Of a stretch of DNA of 64,000 bases, positions 27,841 through 36,766 are shown piece after piece. The position numbers and the translations under genes are program-made. The DNA is from Paraburkholderia diazotrophica (GTDB taxonomy: Bacteria; Pseudomonadota; Gammaproteobacteria; Burkholderiales; Burkholderiaceae). The stretch spans positions 58,311 to 122,310 of the forward strand of contig NZ_FNYE01000025.1 of NCBI RefSeq assembly GCF_900108945.1, given 5' to 3'. How positions within the stretch are numbered: the stretch's first letter is position 1; every line of letters begins with the position of its first letter. Below the pieces are notes generated by a model, which was given only the letters and a program-made list of their open reading frames with translations, had not been told where the DNA came from and did no database searches.

Positions 27841-28614
27841 CTACGCTACCTTTTTCGTAAGCCCCAGATACGTTTCGATCACGCGTGGATTTTGCGCCAG
27901 CGCCTCGGCCTCGCCTTCCAGAGCCAGTTCGCCGGTTTCCAGCACGTAGCCATAGTCCGAAATTTGCAGTGCGGCGCGTGCGTTTTGCTCGATCAGAAGC
28001 GTCGCAACGCCCGTTTGCCGCAACGCGCTGATAATGTGGAAAATCTCCTTCACGATCAGCGGCGCCAAACCGAGGCTCGGCTCGTCGAGCATCAACAAGT
28101 CCGGCTTACCCATCAGCGCGCGGCCGACAGCCAGCATCTGCCGCTCGCCGCCGGACAGCGTTCCCGCCGCCTGCTTGCGGCGTTCTTTCAAGCGTGGGAA
28201 AAGTTCGAACACCGGTTCAAGCTGATCCAGATAGCTTCGATCGCCTGCGCGCTTGCGACGATACGCGCCAAGCACCAGATTGTCCTCGACTGTCATCGTC
28301 GCGAATAACTCGCGCTTTTCCGGCACGAGACACATGCCGCGCGCCACCCGCTTCTCGACGGGTACGGCGCTCACGTCTTCGCCAAGATACGTGATTGCGC
28401 CCTTTGCGTGTCCTGTCTGCGGCAGCGCACCCATGATCGCGTTGAGCAGCGTCGACTTTCCCGCGCCGTTCGGACCGATTACCGTAACGATCTGACCGGG
28501 ACGCACGGCAATCCTCGCGTTGTGCAGCGCTTCGACCTTCCCATAGCGGACGGACAGGCTGTTCACTTCGAGAATCGGCTGTGCCGAGGCTTGGTTCGTC
28601 GTTTCGTTCCTCAT
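27841..28614 (-). CDS. livF: Branched-chain amino-acid type ABC transporter ATPase LivF (system 1)
   Basis: 257 residues from an ATG whose first base is shared with the upstream TGA stop (TGATG). Walker A GPNGAGKSTLLNAI, signature LSGGERQMLAVGRAL and Walker B LLMLDEPSLGL are all canonical. It is the second nucleotide-binding subunit, paired with the LivG domain of the fused upstream gene, and powers solute uptake at the inner face of the membrane. Last gene of the operon. Confidence 0.93.
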   Translation of the reverse strand: MRNETTNQASAQPILEVNSLSVRYGKVEALHNARIAVRPGQIVTVIGPNGAGKSTLLNAIMGALPQTGHAKGAITYLGEDVSAVPVEKRVARGMCLVPEKRELFATMTVEDNLVLGAYRRKRAGDRSYLDQLEPVFELFPRLKERRKQAAGTLSGGERQMLAVGRALMGKPDLLMLDEPSLGLAPLIVKEIFHIISALRQTGVATLLIEQNARAALQISDYGYVLETGELALEGEAEALAQNPRVIETYLGLTKKVA

Positions 28615-30398
28615 CACTCCACCCCGCCCAGATAGGCTTCCAGCACAGCCGGATCGTTCTGCACATCTTGCGGAAGCCCTTCCGCGATCCGCGTCCCAAA
28701 CTCCATCACGACCAAACGATCAGTGAGATTCATCACGAAGTCCATATCGTGCTCGACAAGCAGCACGCTCATACCCTCCTCGCGCAGCTTGCGCAGCAAC
28801 GTCGTCAGTTGTTGCTTTTCCTGGTAACGCAGGCCCGCCGCAGGTTCATCGAGCAATAAAAGCGTCGGGTCGCAGCAGAGCGCCCTCGCAATTTCGAGGA
28901 TCCGCTGTTTGCCGAGGGCGAGACTGCCCGCTTCGTCGTACATATGCTCTTCCAGACCGACGCGCCGGATCTGCCGGGCGGCTTCCGCCATCAGACGCGC
29001 TTCCTCCGCAGCGTTCAGGCGGGCGACGCTGCGCCAGACGCCGGCATGCCCGCGCAGATGCGCACCTATCGCGACGTTTTCCAACACGGTCATGCCCGGC
29101 AGCAGCTTCACGTGCTGAAACGTCCGTCCGATGCCACGTTTGACGATTTCGCGTGAATTCAGCTTGTCGATACGTTCGCCGCGGAACGTGATCGCACCGC
29201 TCGTCGCTTGCAGCACGCCCGTGACCAGATTGAACGTCGTCGACTTGCCCGCGCCATTCGGGCCGATCAGACCGATGATCTGCCCCGCCTTCACATCAAA
29301 GCTGACGTCGTTCACGGCGACCAGACCACCGAACTGCTTGCGTGCCTTTTCGACCACGAGCAGCGCTTCGCCCGCCACCGGCTTGCTGCGCTGCGGCAAC
29401 GCATCCGCGTGATCGGGTACGTGCGCGTGCGGGCCGCGAGGAAAGATCCGCGCGACGAACGGCCACACGCCCCGGCGAGCGTACTGAAGCAGCAAGACCA
29501 TCAAAATGCCGAAGACAATGATTTCGAAATTGCCGTTCTCGCCGAGCAGTTTGGGCAGCAGCGTCTGCAGATAATCCTGCAGGACGGTCAGAATGGCCGC
29601 GCCCAGCACCGCTCCCCAGACGTGCGCGACGCCGCCTACCACCGCCATGAACAGGAACTCGATGCCGTGGTTGAGACCGAAGGGTGTCGGGTTCACCGCG
29701 CGCTGCAAATGCGCGTACAGAAAGCCTGAAACCGCCGCCAGCACCGCCGCATAGACGAAGATCACGACGCGCATCCATGCGGTATTGACGCCCATCGCCT
29801 CCGCCATCAGCCCGCCGCCGCGTAGCGCACGGATCGCCCGCCCCGGACGGCTATTAAGCAGATTCTGAACGGACACCACCGCGCCGAGCACGACGATCCA
29901 GATCAGGTAATAGATATGCCGGCCGGATTCGAGGTTGATGCCGAGCACGTTCAGCACCGGAATCCCGTTGATCCCGTCATATTTGCCGAGCATCTCCATG
30001 TTGCCGAACAGGAAGAACAGCGCGAGGCCCCACGCGATCGTCCCGAGCGGCAGAAAATGCCCCGACAGCCGCATCGTCACTGCCCCGAGCAGCAACGCGA
30101 TCAAAGCTGTCAGAACGACGCCGACGATCAGCGCAAGCCACGGCGAGACGCCGAATTGCGTCGTCAGATACGCGGTCGTGTAAGCGCCGACACCGACGAA
30201 CGCCGCCTGCCCAAAGCTCGTCATCCCGCCGATGCCCGTCAGCAGCACGAGACCGATCGCGACGATCGAGTAAAGGCCGATGTAGTTGAGCAGCGTCACC
30301 CAGTACTCGGGCACGCGGATCGGCTGCGGCAACACGGGCAATGCGAACATCACCACCAGAAACAGCCAGAAGAACCTGTTTTGCATGATGCGTTTCAT
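28614..30398 (-). CDS. Fused LivM permease - LivG ATPase (system 1)
   Basis: 594 residues from MKRIMQNRFFWLFLVVMF, with a strong GGAG site before it; the frame remains open nine codons upstream. Residues about 1-320 are a LivM permease with eight or so helices and the signature GGMTSFGQAAFVGVGAYTTA. After a linker (HAHVPDHADALPQRSKPVAG) comes a complete LivG ATPase: Walker A GPNGAGKSTTFNLV, signature LALGKQRILEIARAL, Walker B LLLLDEPAAGL. The two are normally separate genes, as in the second system of this window. The fusion is in frame without a stop, so it is a true fusion and not a frameshift artefact. Confidence 0.92.
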   Translation of the reverse strand: MKRIMQNRFFWLFLVVMFALPVLPQPIRVPEYWVTLLNYIGLYSIVAIGLVLLTGIGGMTSFGQAAFVGVGAYTTAYLTTQFGVSPWLALIVGVVLTALIALLLGAVTMRLSGHFLPLGTIAWGLALFFLFGNMEMLGKYDGINGIPVLNVLGINLESGRHIYYLIWIVVLGAVVSVQNLLNSRPGRAIRALRGGGLMAEAMGVNTAWMRVVIFVYAAVLAAVSGFLYAHLQRAVNPTPFGLNHGIEFLFMAVVGGVAHVWGAVLGAAILTVLQDYLQTLLPKLLGENGNFEIIVFGILMVLLLQYARRGVWPFVARIFPRGPHAHVPDHADALPQRSKPVAGEALLVVEKARKQFGGLVAVNDVSFDVKAGQIIGLIGPNGAGKSTTFNLVTGVLQATSGAITFRGERIDKLNSREIVKRGIGRTFQHVKLLPGMTVLENVAIGAHLRGHAGVWRSVARLNAAEEARLMAEAARQIRRVGLEEHMYDEAGSLALGKQRILEIARALCCDPTLLLLDEPAAGLRYQEKQQLTTLLRKLREEGMSVLLVEHDMDFVMNLTDRLVVMEFGTRIAEGLPQDVQNDPAVLEAYLGGVE

Positions 30399-30402
30399 CG
30401 CG

Positions 30403-31458
30403 TCACTCCTCCTCTTCTTCCGCATGCGGGCTGGCGAGACTCCGCCAGAGCAGCACCGGAATGATCAGCGTGAACACGATCACTTCCTTGTACGAGCTTG
30501 CCCAGAACGACGAATACGACTCCAGCAACCCGACGAGTATCGAACCTGCCGCAGCCAGCGGATAACTGACCAGCCCGCCGATAATCGCCCCGACAAAGCC
30601 CTTCAGACCGATCAGGAAGCCCGAGTCGTAGTAAATCGTAGTGAGCGGCGCGACGAGAATTCCGCACAGCACGCCGAGTCCCGCCGCAAGGGTGAACGCG
30701 AGCCGCCCGGCCTGCGTCGTGCCGATACCGACGAGCCGCGCGCCGAGCCGGTTCACCGACGTCGCGCGCAATGCCTTGCCCGAAATCGAGCGGTCAAAGT
30801 ACACATACAGCACGCCGATCAGCACGACAGCCACGCCGACCACCCACACGCTCTGCCCCGAGATCGACATGCTGCCGATGTTGAACGTCGCATCCGTGAA
30901 CGCGTTGGTGCGGGAGCCTTCCGCGCCGAACATCACGAGCCCGAGGCCGACCATCGCGAAATGCACGGCCACCGACACGATCAGCAGCAAGAGCGTCGTC
31001 GCTTCGGCGACAGGCTCGTATGCGAGGCGATAGACGAACGGCCCCATCGGCACGACGATCAGCAGCGTCAATGCGATCTGCGCGATCATTGGCAGCGGCT
31101 GCATGAACACGCCGCGCGTGACCGCATACACAGCGACAGGGAACAGCAAATACTTGCCGGCCAGCGTCACTAGCGTACGTGCAGCGTGACGCCGCCGCTC
31201 CGCATGCCGAGCCATGCCGATCACTTCGATGACGAAACATGCAAGCCCCATCGCCATCAGCAGCCAGCAGGTCGCCGGAAACTTCTGCGTCTGCAACGCG
31301 GCAAGCGTCAGCGCACCGTACGAAACGAACTCCCCTTGCGGGATGAAAATGGCGCGCGTCACGGAGAACACCAGCACCAACGCGAGCGCGAGCAATGCGT
31401 AGATCGCCCCCGTCGTGATGCCGTCCTGCGCGAGGATCGCCGCAATTGATAGATCCAT
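30403..31458 (-). CDS. livH: Branched-chain amino-acid type ABC permease LivH (system 1)
   Basis: 351 residues, longer than E. coli LivH (308) because of an insertion at about 75-120 (MARHAERRRHAARTLVTLAG). The family pattern DGITTGAIYALLALALVLVFSVTRAIFIPQGEFV opens the protein. Integral inner-membrane subunit that forms the channel with LivM. It precedes the fused livM-livG gene by four bases and ends with an acidic tail (HAEEEEE). Confidence 0.92.
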   Translation of the reverse strand: MDLSIAAILAQDGITTGAIYALLALALVLVFSVTRAIFIPQGEFVSYGALTLAALQTQKFPATCWLLMAMGLACFVIEVIGMARHAERRRHAARTLVTLAGKYLLFPVAVYAVTRGVFMQPLPMIAQIALTLLIVVPMGPFVYRLAYEPVAEATTLLLLIVSVAVHFAMVGLGLVMFGAEGSRTNAFTDATFNIGSMSISGQSVWVVGVAVVLIGVLYVYFDRSISGKALRATSVNRLGARLVGIGTTQAGRLAFTLAAGLGVLCGILVAPLTTIYYDSGFLIGLKGFVGAIIGGLVSYPLAAAGSILVGLLESYSSFWASSYKEVIVFTLIIPVLLWRSLASPHAEEEEE

Positions 31459-31568
31459 ACTTCCTCGTCCTGGAACGTCGAAATCGAAACTGAGAAACAG
31501 AGAGAACTGCAGTCAGAACCGGCCGAACGACCACCAGCCGCAAAGCAAAGCCGCACTTCATAAAACAA

Positions 31569-31597
31569 CTGCCGCGCCTGAGAAAACGACGCGGCAG
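31569..31597 (-). terminator. Possible attenuating hairpin between binding-protein gene and livH
   Basis: Arms CTGCCGCG (31569-31576) and CGCGGCAG (31590-31597), followed on the minus strand by TTGTTTTA. The T-run is imperfect, so only partial termination is expected. That would let the binding protein be made in excess over the membrane subunits. Confidence 0.45.
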
Positions 31598-31689
31598 AGC
31601 TTGCCATTGTTATCGACCAGAAATGGCCGCGTGACTTAAGAGACGCCCTACTGACTCATTGCCACGCGTCGCAAGAGTTGCGCGCCTTC

Positions 31690-32850
31690 TTAGTCGTTCT
31701 GAAGTTTCCACTTGCCATCGGAGATTTCGACGATCACGCGTGCGCGCTTGTCGAGACCGTTGTGGTCGGTGGCGGTCGTGTTCATGATGCCGTGTGCGAG
31801 TGGCAGATCCTTGACGTTCTCGAGCGCGTCGCGCAGCGCGACACGGAATGCTTCCGTACCCGGCTGGCCCTTCTTCAGCGCTTCGGGAATCGCGCGCTGG
31901 AGCATCTGGCCTGCGTCCCACGCATGGCCGCCGAACGTCGCGACGGAGCCCGCGCCATACGCCTTCTCGTAGGCGTTCTTGTACGCTTCCGACGACTTCT
32001 TCACCGGATTCGAATCGGGCAGCTGATCCGCGACGAGAATCGGGCCTGCGGGCAGCAATTCGCCTTCGCAGTCCTTGCCGCACACGCGCAGGAAGTCGTT
32101 GTTCGCGACGCCGTGCGTCTGATAGATCTTGCCCTTGTAGCCACGCTCTTTCAGCGCCTTCGCCGGGAGTGCCGAAGGCGTGCCCGAACCCGCGATCAGC
32201 ACGGCATCCGCATTCGATGCGACGATCTTCAGCACCTGCCCTGTCACCGATGCATCGGTGCGGTTATAGCGCTCGTTAGCTACGAGCTTCAGATGACGTG
32301 CATTCGCCGCCTGGCTGAACACCGTGTACCAGTTCTCGCCATACGCGTCCGCGAAGCCGATGAACGCCACCGTCTTCACACCGCGCTTCTCCATGTACTC
32401 GGCGATTGCATCGGCCATCAAGCCATCGTTTTGCGGCGTCTTGAATGCCCATGTGCGCTTGCCGTCCATCGGCGAAATGATGGCAGCCGATGCCGCGAGC
32501 GAAATCATCGGTGTCTTGCCTTCGGAGATCGGGTCGAGCATCGCAAGCGAATTCGGCGTCACCGTCGAGCCGATGATCGCATCCACGTGGTCCTCGTCGA
32601 TCAGCTTGCGCGTGTTCTGCACTGCGCGGCTCGTATCCGATGCGTCGTCGAGCACGATGTATTGCACGCTCTTGCCTGCGATCTCCTTCGGCAGCAACGC
32701 AATCGTGTTCTTCTCCGGGATGCCAAGCGATGCGGCCGGCCCCGTCGTCGATAGCGTAACGCCGATCTTCACCTGCGCCATCGCTCCCGTCGCGCCGCAA
32801 ACCAGCGCCATTGCAATCGCGGAACGGACCCACTTCTTTGTCGTTTTCAT
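31690..32850 (-). CDS. Branched-chain amino-acid type periplasmic binding protein A (system 1)
   Basis: 386 residues with a signal peptide (MKTTKKWVRSAIAMALVCG, cleavage after ...GAMA). The mature protein opens with QVKIGVTLSTTGPAASLGIP and is a class-I periplasmic binding fold (Leu/Ile/Val family). It captures the solute and passes it to LivH/LivM. It sits 230 bp upstream of livH with a leaky hairpin between. It is a close paralogue of the next gene upstream; both share GPAASLGIPEKNT and ALLPKEIAG. The substrate may be a branched-chain or aromatic compound; sequence cannot decide. Confidence 0.9.
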   Translation of the reverse strand: MKTTKKWVRSAIAMALVCGATGAMAQVKIGVTLSTTGPAASLGIPEKNTIALLPKEIAGKSVQYIVLDDASDTSRAVQNTRKLIDEDHVDAIIGSTVTPNSLAMLDPISEGKTPMISLAASAAIISPMDGKRTWAFKTPQNDGLMADAIAEYMEKRGVKTVAFIGFADAYGENWYTVFSQAANARHLKLVANERYNRTDASVTGQVLKIVASNADAVLIAGSGTPSALPAKALKERGYKGKIYQTHGVANNDFLRVCGKDCEGELLPAGPILVADQLPDSNPVKKSSEAYKNAYEKAYGAGSVATFGGHAWDAGQMLQRAIPEALKKGQPGTEAFRVALRDALENVKDLPLAHGIMNTTATDHNGLDKRARVIVEISDGKWKLQND

Positions 32851-33056
32851 TGCATGTCTCCAAACGCTTTAAATGCGTGTCGTAATCTAGTTCGAGAACC
32901 GGGTAACTGAATCTAGTTATCGGGTATAAGCCTGCCAAGCATGGTTTTCCCTGCTCGTTGCAATTGCGTCAAATCCAGGCTTTACCGCTTTAGTTGTCTC
33001 CCCTGTCGATCAGCGTGAAGCTGCGTTGCCCTATTCGATTCACCTCACGTGCAATA

Positions 33057-33087
33057 AAAAAGACGCGTCAACTGCCCGCGTCTTTTT
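33057..33087 (-). terminator. Bidirectional-looking terminator after binding protein B
   Basis: Arms AAAAAGACGCG (33057-33067) and CGCGTCTTTTT (33077-33087) around a nine-base loop. It lies about 30 bp past the stop of binding protein B on the minus strand, which makes B a one-gene transcript separate from binding protein A. Confidence 0.85.
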
Positions 33088-33118
33088 GAATGAATTCGAA
33101 TTCGTTAATTCGCCTCGC

Positions 33119-34285
33119 TCAATCGGAAGCAAGCTTCCATTTGCCGTCGACGATTTGCACCATCACGCGCGCCCGCTGATCGAGACCCGCGTGATCGCTC
33201 GCGCTCATGTTGAAGATGCCGTGCGAGCCCGGCATGTCCTTTGTGCTTTCGAGCGCGGCACGAAGTGCTTCACGGAATTGCGGCGTGCCCGGCTGGCCCT
33301 TTTTTAACGCGACGGGAATCGCACGTTGCAGCAGCAGACCGGCGTCCCACGCATGGCCACCGAAAGTCGAAATCGAACCAGTGCCATTCGCGCTTTCATA
33401 AGCGTGCTTGTACGCGAGCGATGCCTTTTTCACAGGATTCGAATCGGGCAATTGATCGGCGACGAGCAGCGGACCCGAAGGCAGATACGTGCCTTCACAG
33501 TCCTTGCCGCATACGCGCAGGAAATCGTTGTTCGCGACGCCATGCGTCTGATAGTACTTGCCCTTGTAGCCGCGCTCGCGCAGCGTCTTCTCCGGCAGAG
33601 CGGCCGGTGTGCCCGCGCCGGCGATCAGCACGGCGTCCGGGTTCTGCGACATCATCTTGAGCACCTGGCCCGTCACCGATGCATCGTTGCGCGCGAAACG
33701 TTCGTTCGCGACGACCTTGATCTTCGCGAGGTCGGCGGCCTTGCCGAATTCCTTGAACCAGCTCTCGCCATACGCATCCGCGAAGCCGATGAAGGCCACC
33801 GTCTTAACGCCGTGATTCGCCATGTGCTGCGCAATGGCCGTCGCCATCAGGATGTCGTTCTGCGGCGTCTTGAAGACCCACGAGCGCTTTGCGTCCATCG
33901 GTTCGACGATCGATGCGGCCGCAGCCATCGAGATCATCGGCGTTTGCGTTTCATTCACGATGTCGATCATCGCCAGCGAATTCGGCACGACGGTCGAGCC
34001 GATCAGCGCGTCGACGTGATCTTCACTGGTGAGCTTGCGGGCGTTCTTGACGGCCTGCGTCGAATCGGTTGCATCGTCGAGCACGATGTAGTCGATCTTC
34101 TGGCCCGCGATTTCTTTCGGCAGCAACGCGCTGGTGTTCTTCTCCGGAATACCGAGCGAGGCCGCCGGCCCCGTTGCCGACACTGTCATGCCGATTTTCA
34201 CGTCCGCCCATGCCGCGCCGCTGTACGTTGCGCACACGCCTGCCGCGACCAGTGCCGCGCCGATCCAACGCAATGCCGACTTCAT
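33119..34285 (-). CDS. Branched-chain amino-acid type periplasmic binding protein B (paralogue of A)
   Basis: 388 residues with a signal peptide ending ...SGAAWA and mature start DVKIGMTVSATGPAASLGIP. It is collinear with binding protein A over its whole length (for example GKYYQTHGVANNDFLRVCG against GKIYQTHGVANNDFLRVCG), so it is a tandem duplicate. It has its own terminator and presumably its own promoter in the 500-bp gap upstream, allowing separate control of solute specificity for one permease. The two cysteines in CGKDCEG are kept in both copies. Confidence 0.9.
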   Translation of the reverse strand: MKSALRWIGAALVAAGVCATYSGAAWADVKIGMTVSATGPAASLGIPEKNTSALLPKEIAGQKIDYIVLDDATDSTQAVKNARKLTSEDHVDALIGSTVVPNSLAMIDIVNETQTPMISMAAAASIVEPMDAKRSWVFKTPQNDILMATAIAQHMANHGVKTVAFIGFADAYGESWFKEFGKAADLAKIKVVANERFARNDASVTGQVLKMMSQNPDAVLIAGAGTPAALPEKTLRERGYKGKYYQTHGVANNDFLRVCGKDCEGTYLPSGPLLVADQLPDSNPVKKASLAYKHAYESANGTGSISTFGGHAWDAGLLLQRAIPVALKKGQPGTPQFREALRAALESTKDMPGSHGIFNMSASDHAGLDQRARVMVQIVDGKWKLASD

Positions 34286-34519
34286 TCCGCTCCTCTATGC
34301 CCCGATGTTCGAGCTGATTCGAATACTTTGAAATGCCGACCCGATGGTCAGCGAATGGCGAGTGTAGCGGACGCATACTACGCGCGGCAAGCAGTTTGAA
34401 GGCTTTGAATCTTTGGGAGAAACGCTGCGGAGAACGCCTGTGAAAGCGCCGGAATTACAATGCGGCGCGAGGGCCGCGCATGCGCTATTAAAGCGATCGA
34501 TTTGGGATGGGGAAAGTAA

Positions 34520-34781
34520 AAAGCGCTGTTGGACTAGATCCAACAGCGCTTTTGTATGGGCACTGAGTGCCTCATTGTCTCCTCGTTCTCCACCTGCAAA
34601 ATTCGGTGCACCAGAACTGTGTGAAGATTAAACGGGGACCGTTACACGGACAACTAGCATTTACCCTAGTGGTGCACTGCCGCACAAAATTGGGGCGGGT
34701 ACTTGTGGTTTCGCTTCGTTTCAGCCCAGATCAGCCGCTTTATGCAATTGATCTGGATCCCGAATCAACCTCACCTACCGC
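34520..34781 (-). other. Structured 3' region after livM (system 2)
   Basis: Past the livM stop there is a stem CCAGATCA (34726-34733) / TGATCTGG (34749-34756), then GTGCAC-containing palindromes near 34613 and 34673, a small GGCACT/AGTGCC hairpin, and the strong terminator. It may be a long 3' UTR or a small RNA of about 130-260 nt read on the minus strand. The rest of the 34286-34781 gap should hold the promoter of binding protein B, but no clear hexamers were found. Confidence 0.35.
34521..34551 (-). terminator. Strong hairpin terminator between the two liv clusters
   Basis: Arms AAGCGCTGTTGGA (34521-34533) and TCCAACAGCGCTT (34539-34551), a perfect 13-bp stem with a CTAGA loop. It is followed by TTTTT-like runs in both directions. 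It lies about 230 bp past the stop of livM of system 2 on the minus strand. Confidence 0.85.
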
Positions 34782-35756
34782 TCATGCCCGCAGCGGTTTG
34801 AAGCGCTGAACGATCTCGCCGACGATGCCGCGCCTGAACGCCAGCACGCAGAGGATGAAGATGATGCCCATCACGATCGTCGCGGACTCGCCGAGCGAAT
34901 GAAACCAGTCGACGCCCGTCACCGACGCAATTGCGCCGCCGATATCGCCGAGCCGGTCCTCGAGCGCGACGATCAGCGCGGCGCCCAACAGCGGCCCGAA
35001 TAGCGTGCCCATGCCGCCTACCAGCGTCATCAGCACGACGAGGCCTGACATCGTCCAGTATGCGTCGCCGAGCGTTTCGAAGCCGAGCACGAGCACCTTC
35101 AGCGCCCCCGCAAGACCCGCGAGACCCGCCGACAGAACGAACGCGAGCAGCTTGAAGCGATTGGTGTCGTAGCCCAGCGAGATCGCACGCGGCTCGTTCT
35201 CCTTGATTGCGATCAGCACCTGCCCGAACGGCGAATGCACGATGCGCACGATCAGCAGAAACGCCAGCACCATCACGACGAGCACGATGAAGTACAGCGT
35301 CAGATCCGACGAAAGGCTCAGCACGCCGAACAGCTTTCCGCGCGGCACGCCTTGCAGGCCGTCTTCGCCGTGCGTGAACGGCGCTTGCAGGAACACGAAG
35401 TACACCATCTGCGCGAGCGCGAGCGTCACCATCGCGAAGTAAATGCCCTGACGACGAATCGCGAACAGGCCGACGACCAAACCCAGCAGCGTCGCGGCCG
35501 CCGTGCCCGCGATCACGCCAAGCTCGGGCGACAGGCCGACCGTCTGGATTGCGTAACCGGTGATATAGCCGGCCGTCGCCAGGAACATCGCATGGCCGAA
35601 CGACAGCAGGCCCGTATAGCCAATCAGAAGATTGAATGCGGCCGCGAACAGCGCAAAGCACAGCACCTTCATCACGAACACGGGGTATGCGCCGGCGAAC
35701 GGCGCAACGATGAGCGCGATCAGCAGCAAACTGTAGAGCGCTTTTCTCTGCATCAT
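34782..35756 (-). CDS. livM: Branched-chain amino-acid type ABC permease LivM (system 2)
   Basis: 324 residues from the first of two ATGs (MMQRKALYSLLLIALIV), overlapping the livH stop by four bases (ATGA). The family pattern NLLIGYTGLLSFGHAMFLATAGYITGY is present, written here only to mark its place near residues 40-67, and about nine hydrophobic helices follow. The frame is open further upstream for 300 codons, but that part is antisense-type shadow of livH. Here LivM stands alone, unlike the fused version in system 1. Confidence 0.9.
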   Translation of the reverse strand: MMQRKALYSLLLIALIVAPFAGAYPVFVMKVLCFALFAAAFNLLIGYTGLLSFGHAMFLATAGYITGYAIQTVGLSPELGVIAGTAAATLLGLVVGLFAIRRQGIYFAMVTLALAQMVYFVFLQAPFTHGEDGLQGVPRGKLFGVLSLSSDLTLYFIVLVVMVLAFLLIVRIVHSPFGQVLIAIKENEPRAISLGYDTNRFKLLAFVLSAGLAGLAGALKVLVLGFETLGDAYWTMSGLVVLMTLVGGMGTLFGPLLGAALIVALEDRLGDIGGAIASVTGVDWFHSLGESATIVMGIIFILCVLAFRRGIVGEIVQRFKPLRA

Positions 35757-36637
35757 TTTTCCTTGCCGAAGAGACCCGCCGGACGCACGAGCAACACGAG
35801 CGCCATGATCACGAAGACCACGGTCGCGGACGCTTCCGGATAGAACACACGCGTCAACCCTTCGATCACACCGAGCAGCAGGCCCGTGAGGATCGAACCC
35901 ATGATCGAGCCCATTCCGCCGATCACGACGACGGCGAACACGGTGATGATCATCGGCTGGCCCATCAGCGGCGAGACCTGGATCACGGGCGCGGCAAGCA
36001 CGCCCGCAAACGCGGCCAGCGCGACACCGAAGCCATACGTCAGCGTGACCATCACCGGCACGTTCACGCCGAATGCCTCGACGAGCTTCGGGTTCTCCGT
36101 GCCCGCGCGAAGGTACGCGCCGAGGCTCGTCTTCTCGATCACGAACCATGTTGCGAAACACACGACCAGCGATGCGAACACGACCCACGCGCGATAGTTC
36201 GGCAGGAACATGAAGCCGAGGTTGGTCGCGCCCGAAAGCAGCGACGGCACGTCGTACGGCTGCCCCGATGAACCGTAGATCGACCGGAACACGCCTTCGA
36301 CGACCAGCGTGAGACCGAACGTGAGCAGAAGGCCGTAGAGGTGATCGAGCTTGTACAGCCAGCGCAGCATCGAGCGTTCGATCAACACGCCGAACAGCCC
36401 GACGATCAGCGGCGCAAGGACGAGCATCACCCAGTACGGCAGACTGAAATACGACAGGCCCATCCACGTGAGCATCGCACCCAGCATGAACAACGCGCCG
36501 TGCGCGAAATTGATCACGTTGAGAAGACCGAAGATCACGGCCAGTCCCAGACTCAGGATCGCGTAGAACGAACCGTTCACGAGACCGAGCAGCAGCTGGC
36601 TGAGCATCGCCGGTAGCGGAATGCCAAAGATATCCAT
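35753..36637 (-). CDS. livH: Branched-chain amino-acid type ABC permease LivH (system 2)
   Basis: 294 residues from MDIFGIPLPAMLSQLLLGLV; an upstream in-frame start would add 11 residues. It carries NGSFYAILSLGLAVIFGLLN and INFAHGALFMLGAML, the LivH hallmarks, and the cytoplasmic coupling segment with RAGTENPKLVEAFGVNV. It is coupled to livM by an ATGA overlap and lies downstream of its binding-protein gene. Confidence 0.9.
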   Translation of the reverse strand: MDIFGIPLPAMLSQLLLGLVNGSFYAILSLGLAVIFGLLNVINFAHGALFMLGAMLTWMGLSYFSLPYWVMLVLAPLIVGLFGVLIERSMLRWLYKLDHLYGLLLTFGLTLVVEGVFRSIYGSSGQPYDVPSLLSGATNLGFMFLPNYRAWVVFASLVVCFATWFVIEKTSLGAYLRAGTENPKLVEAFGVNVPVMVTLTYGFGVALAAFAGVLAAPVIQVSPLMGQPMIITVFAVVVIGGMGSIMGSILTGLLLGVIEGLTRVFYPEASATVVFVIMALVLLVRPAGLFGKEK

Positions 36638-36766
36638 TGAAGCCGTCGTCAAAGTGAAAGCGGCATGCACGCGTCAGGCACATACGGCCCGACACGTCCA
36701 GCACGCAAAACATCGACGCCTGCTTCGTCTACATGAACGAGACGGGCAGGCGCTCCTCGGCGCCGC

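Noticed and set aside
34600..34720. NtrC-like and sigma-54-like motifs
   Set aside because: GTGCAC palindromes resemble half of NtrC sites, but no GG-N10-GC pair with correct spacing was found.
35757..36713. Upstream extension of the livM frame
   Set aside because: Antisense-like shadow overlapping livH in another frame; LivM starts at the ATGA overlap.
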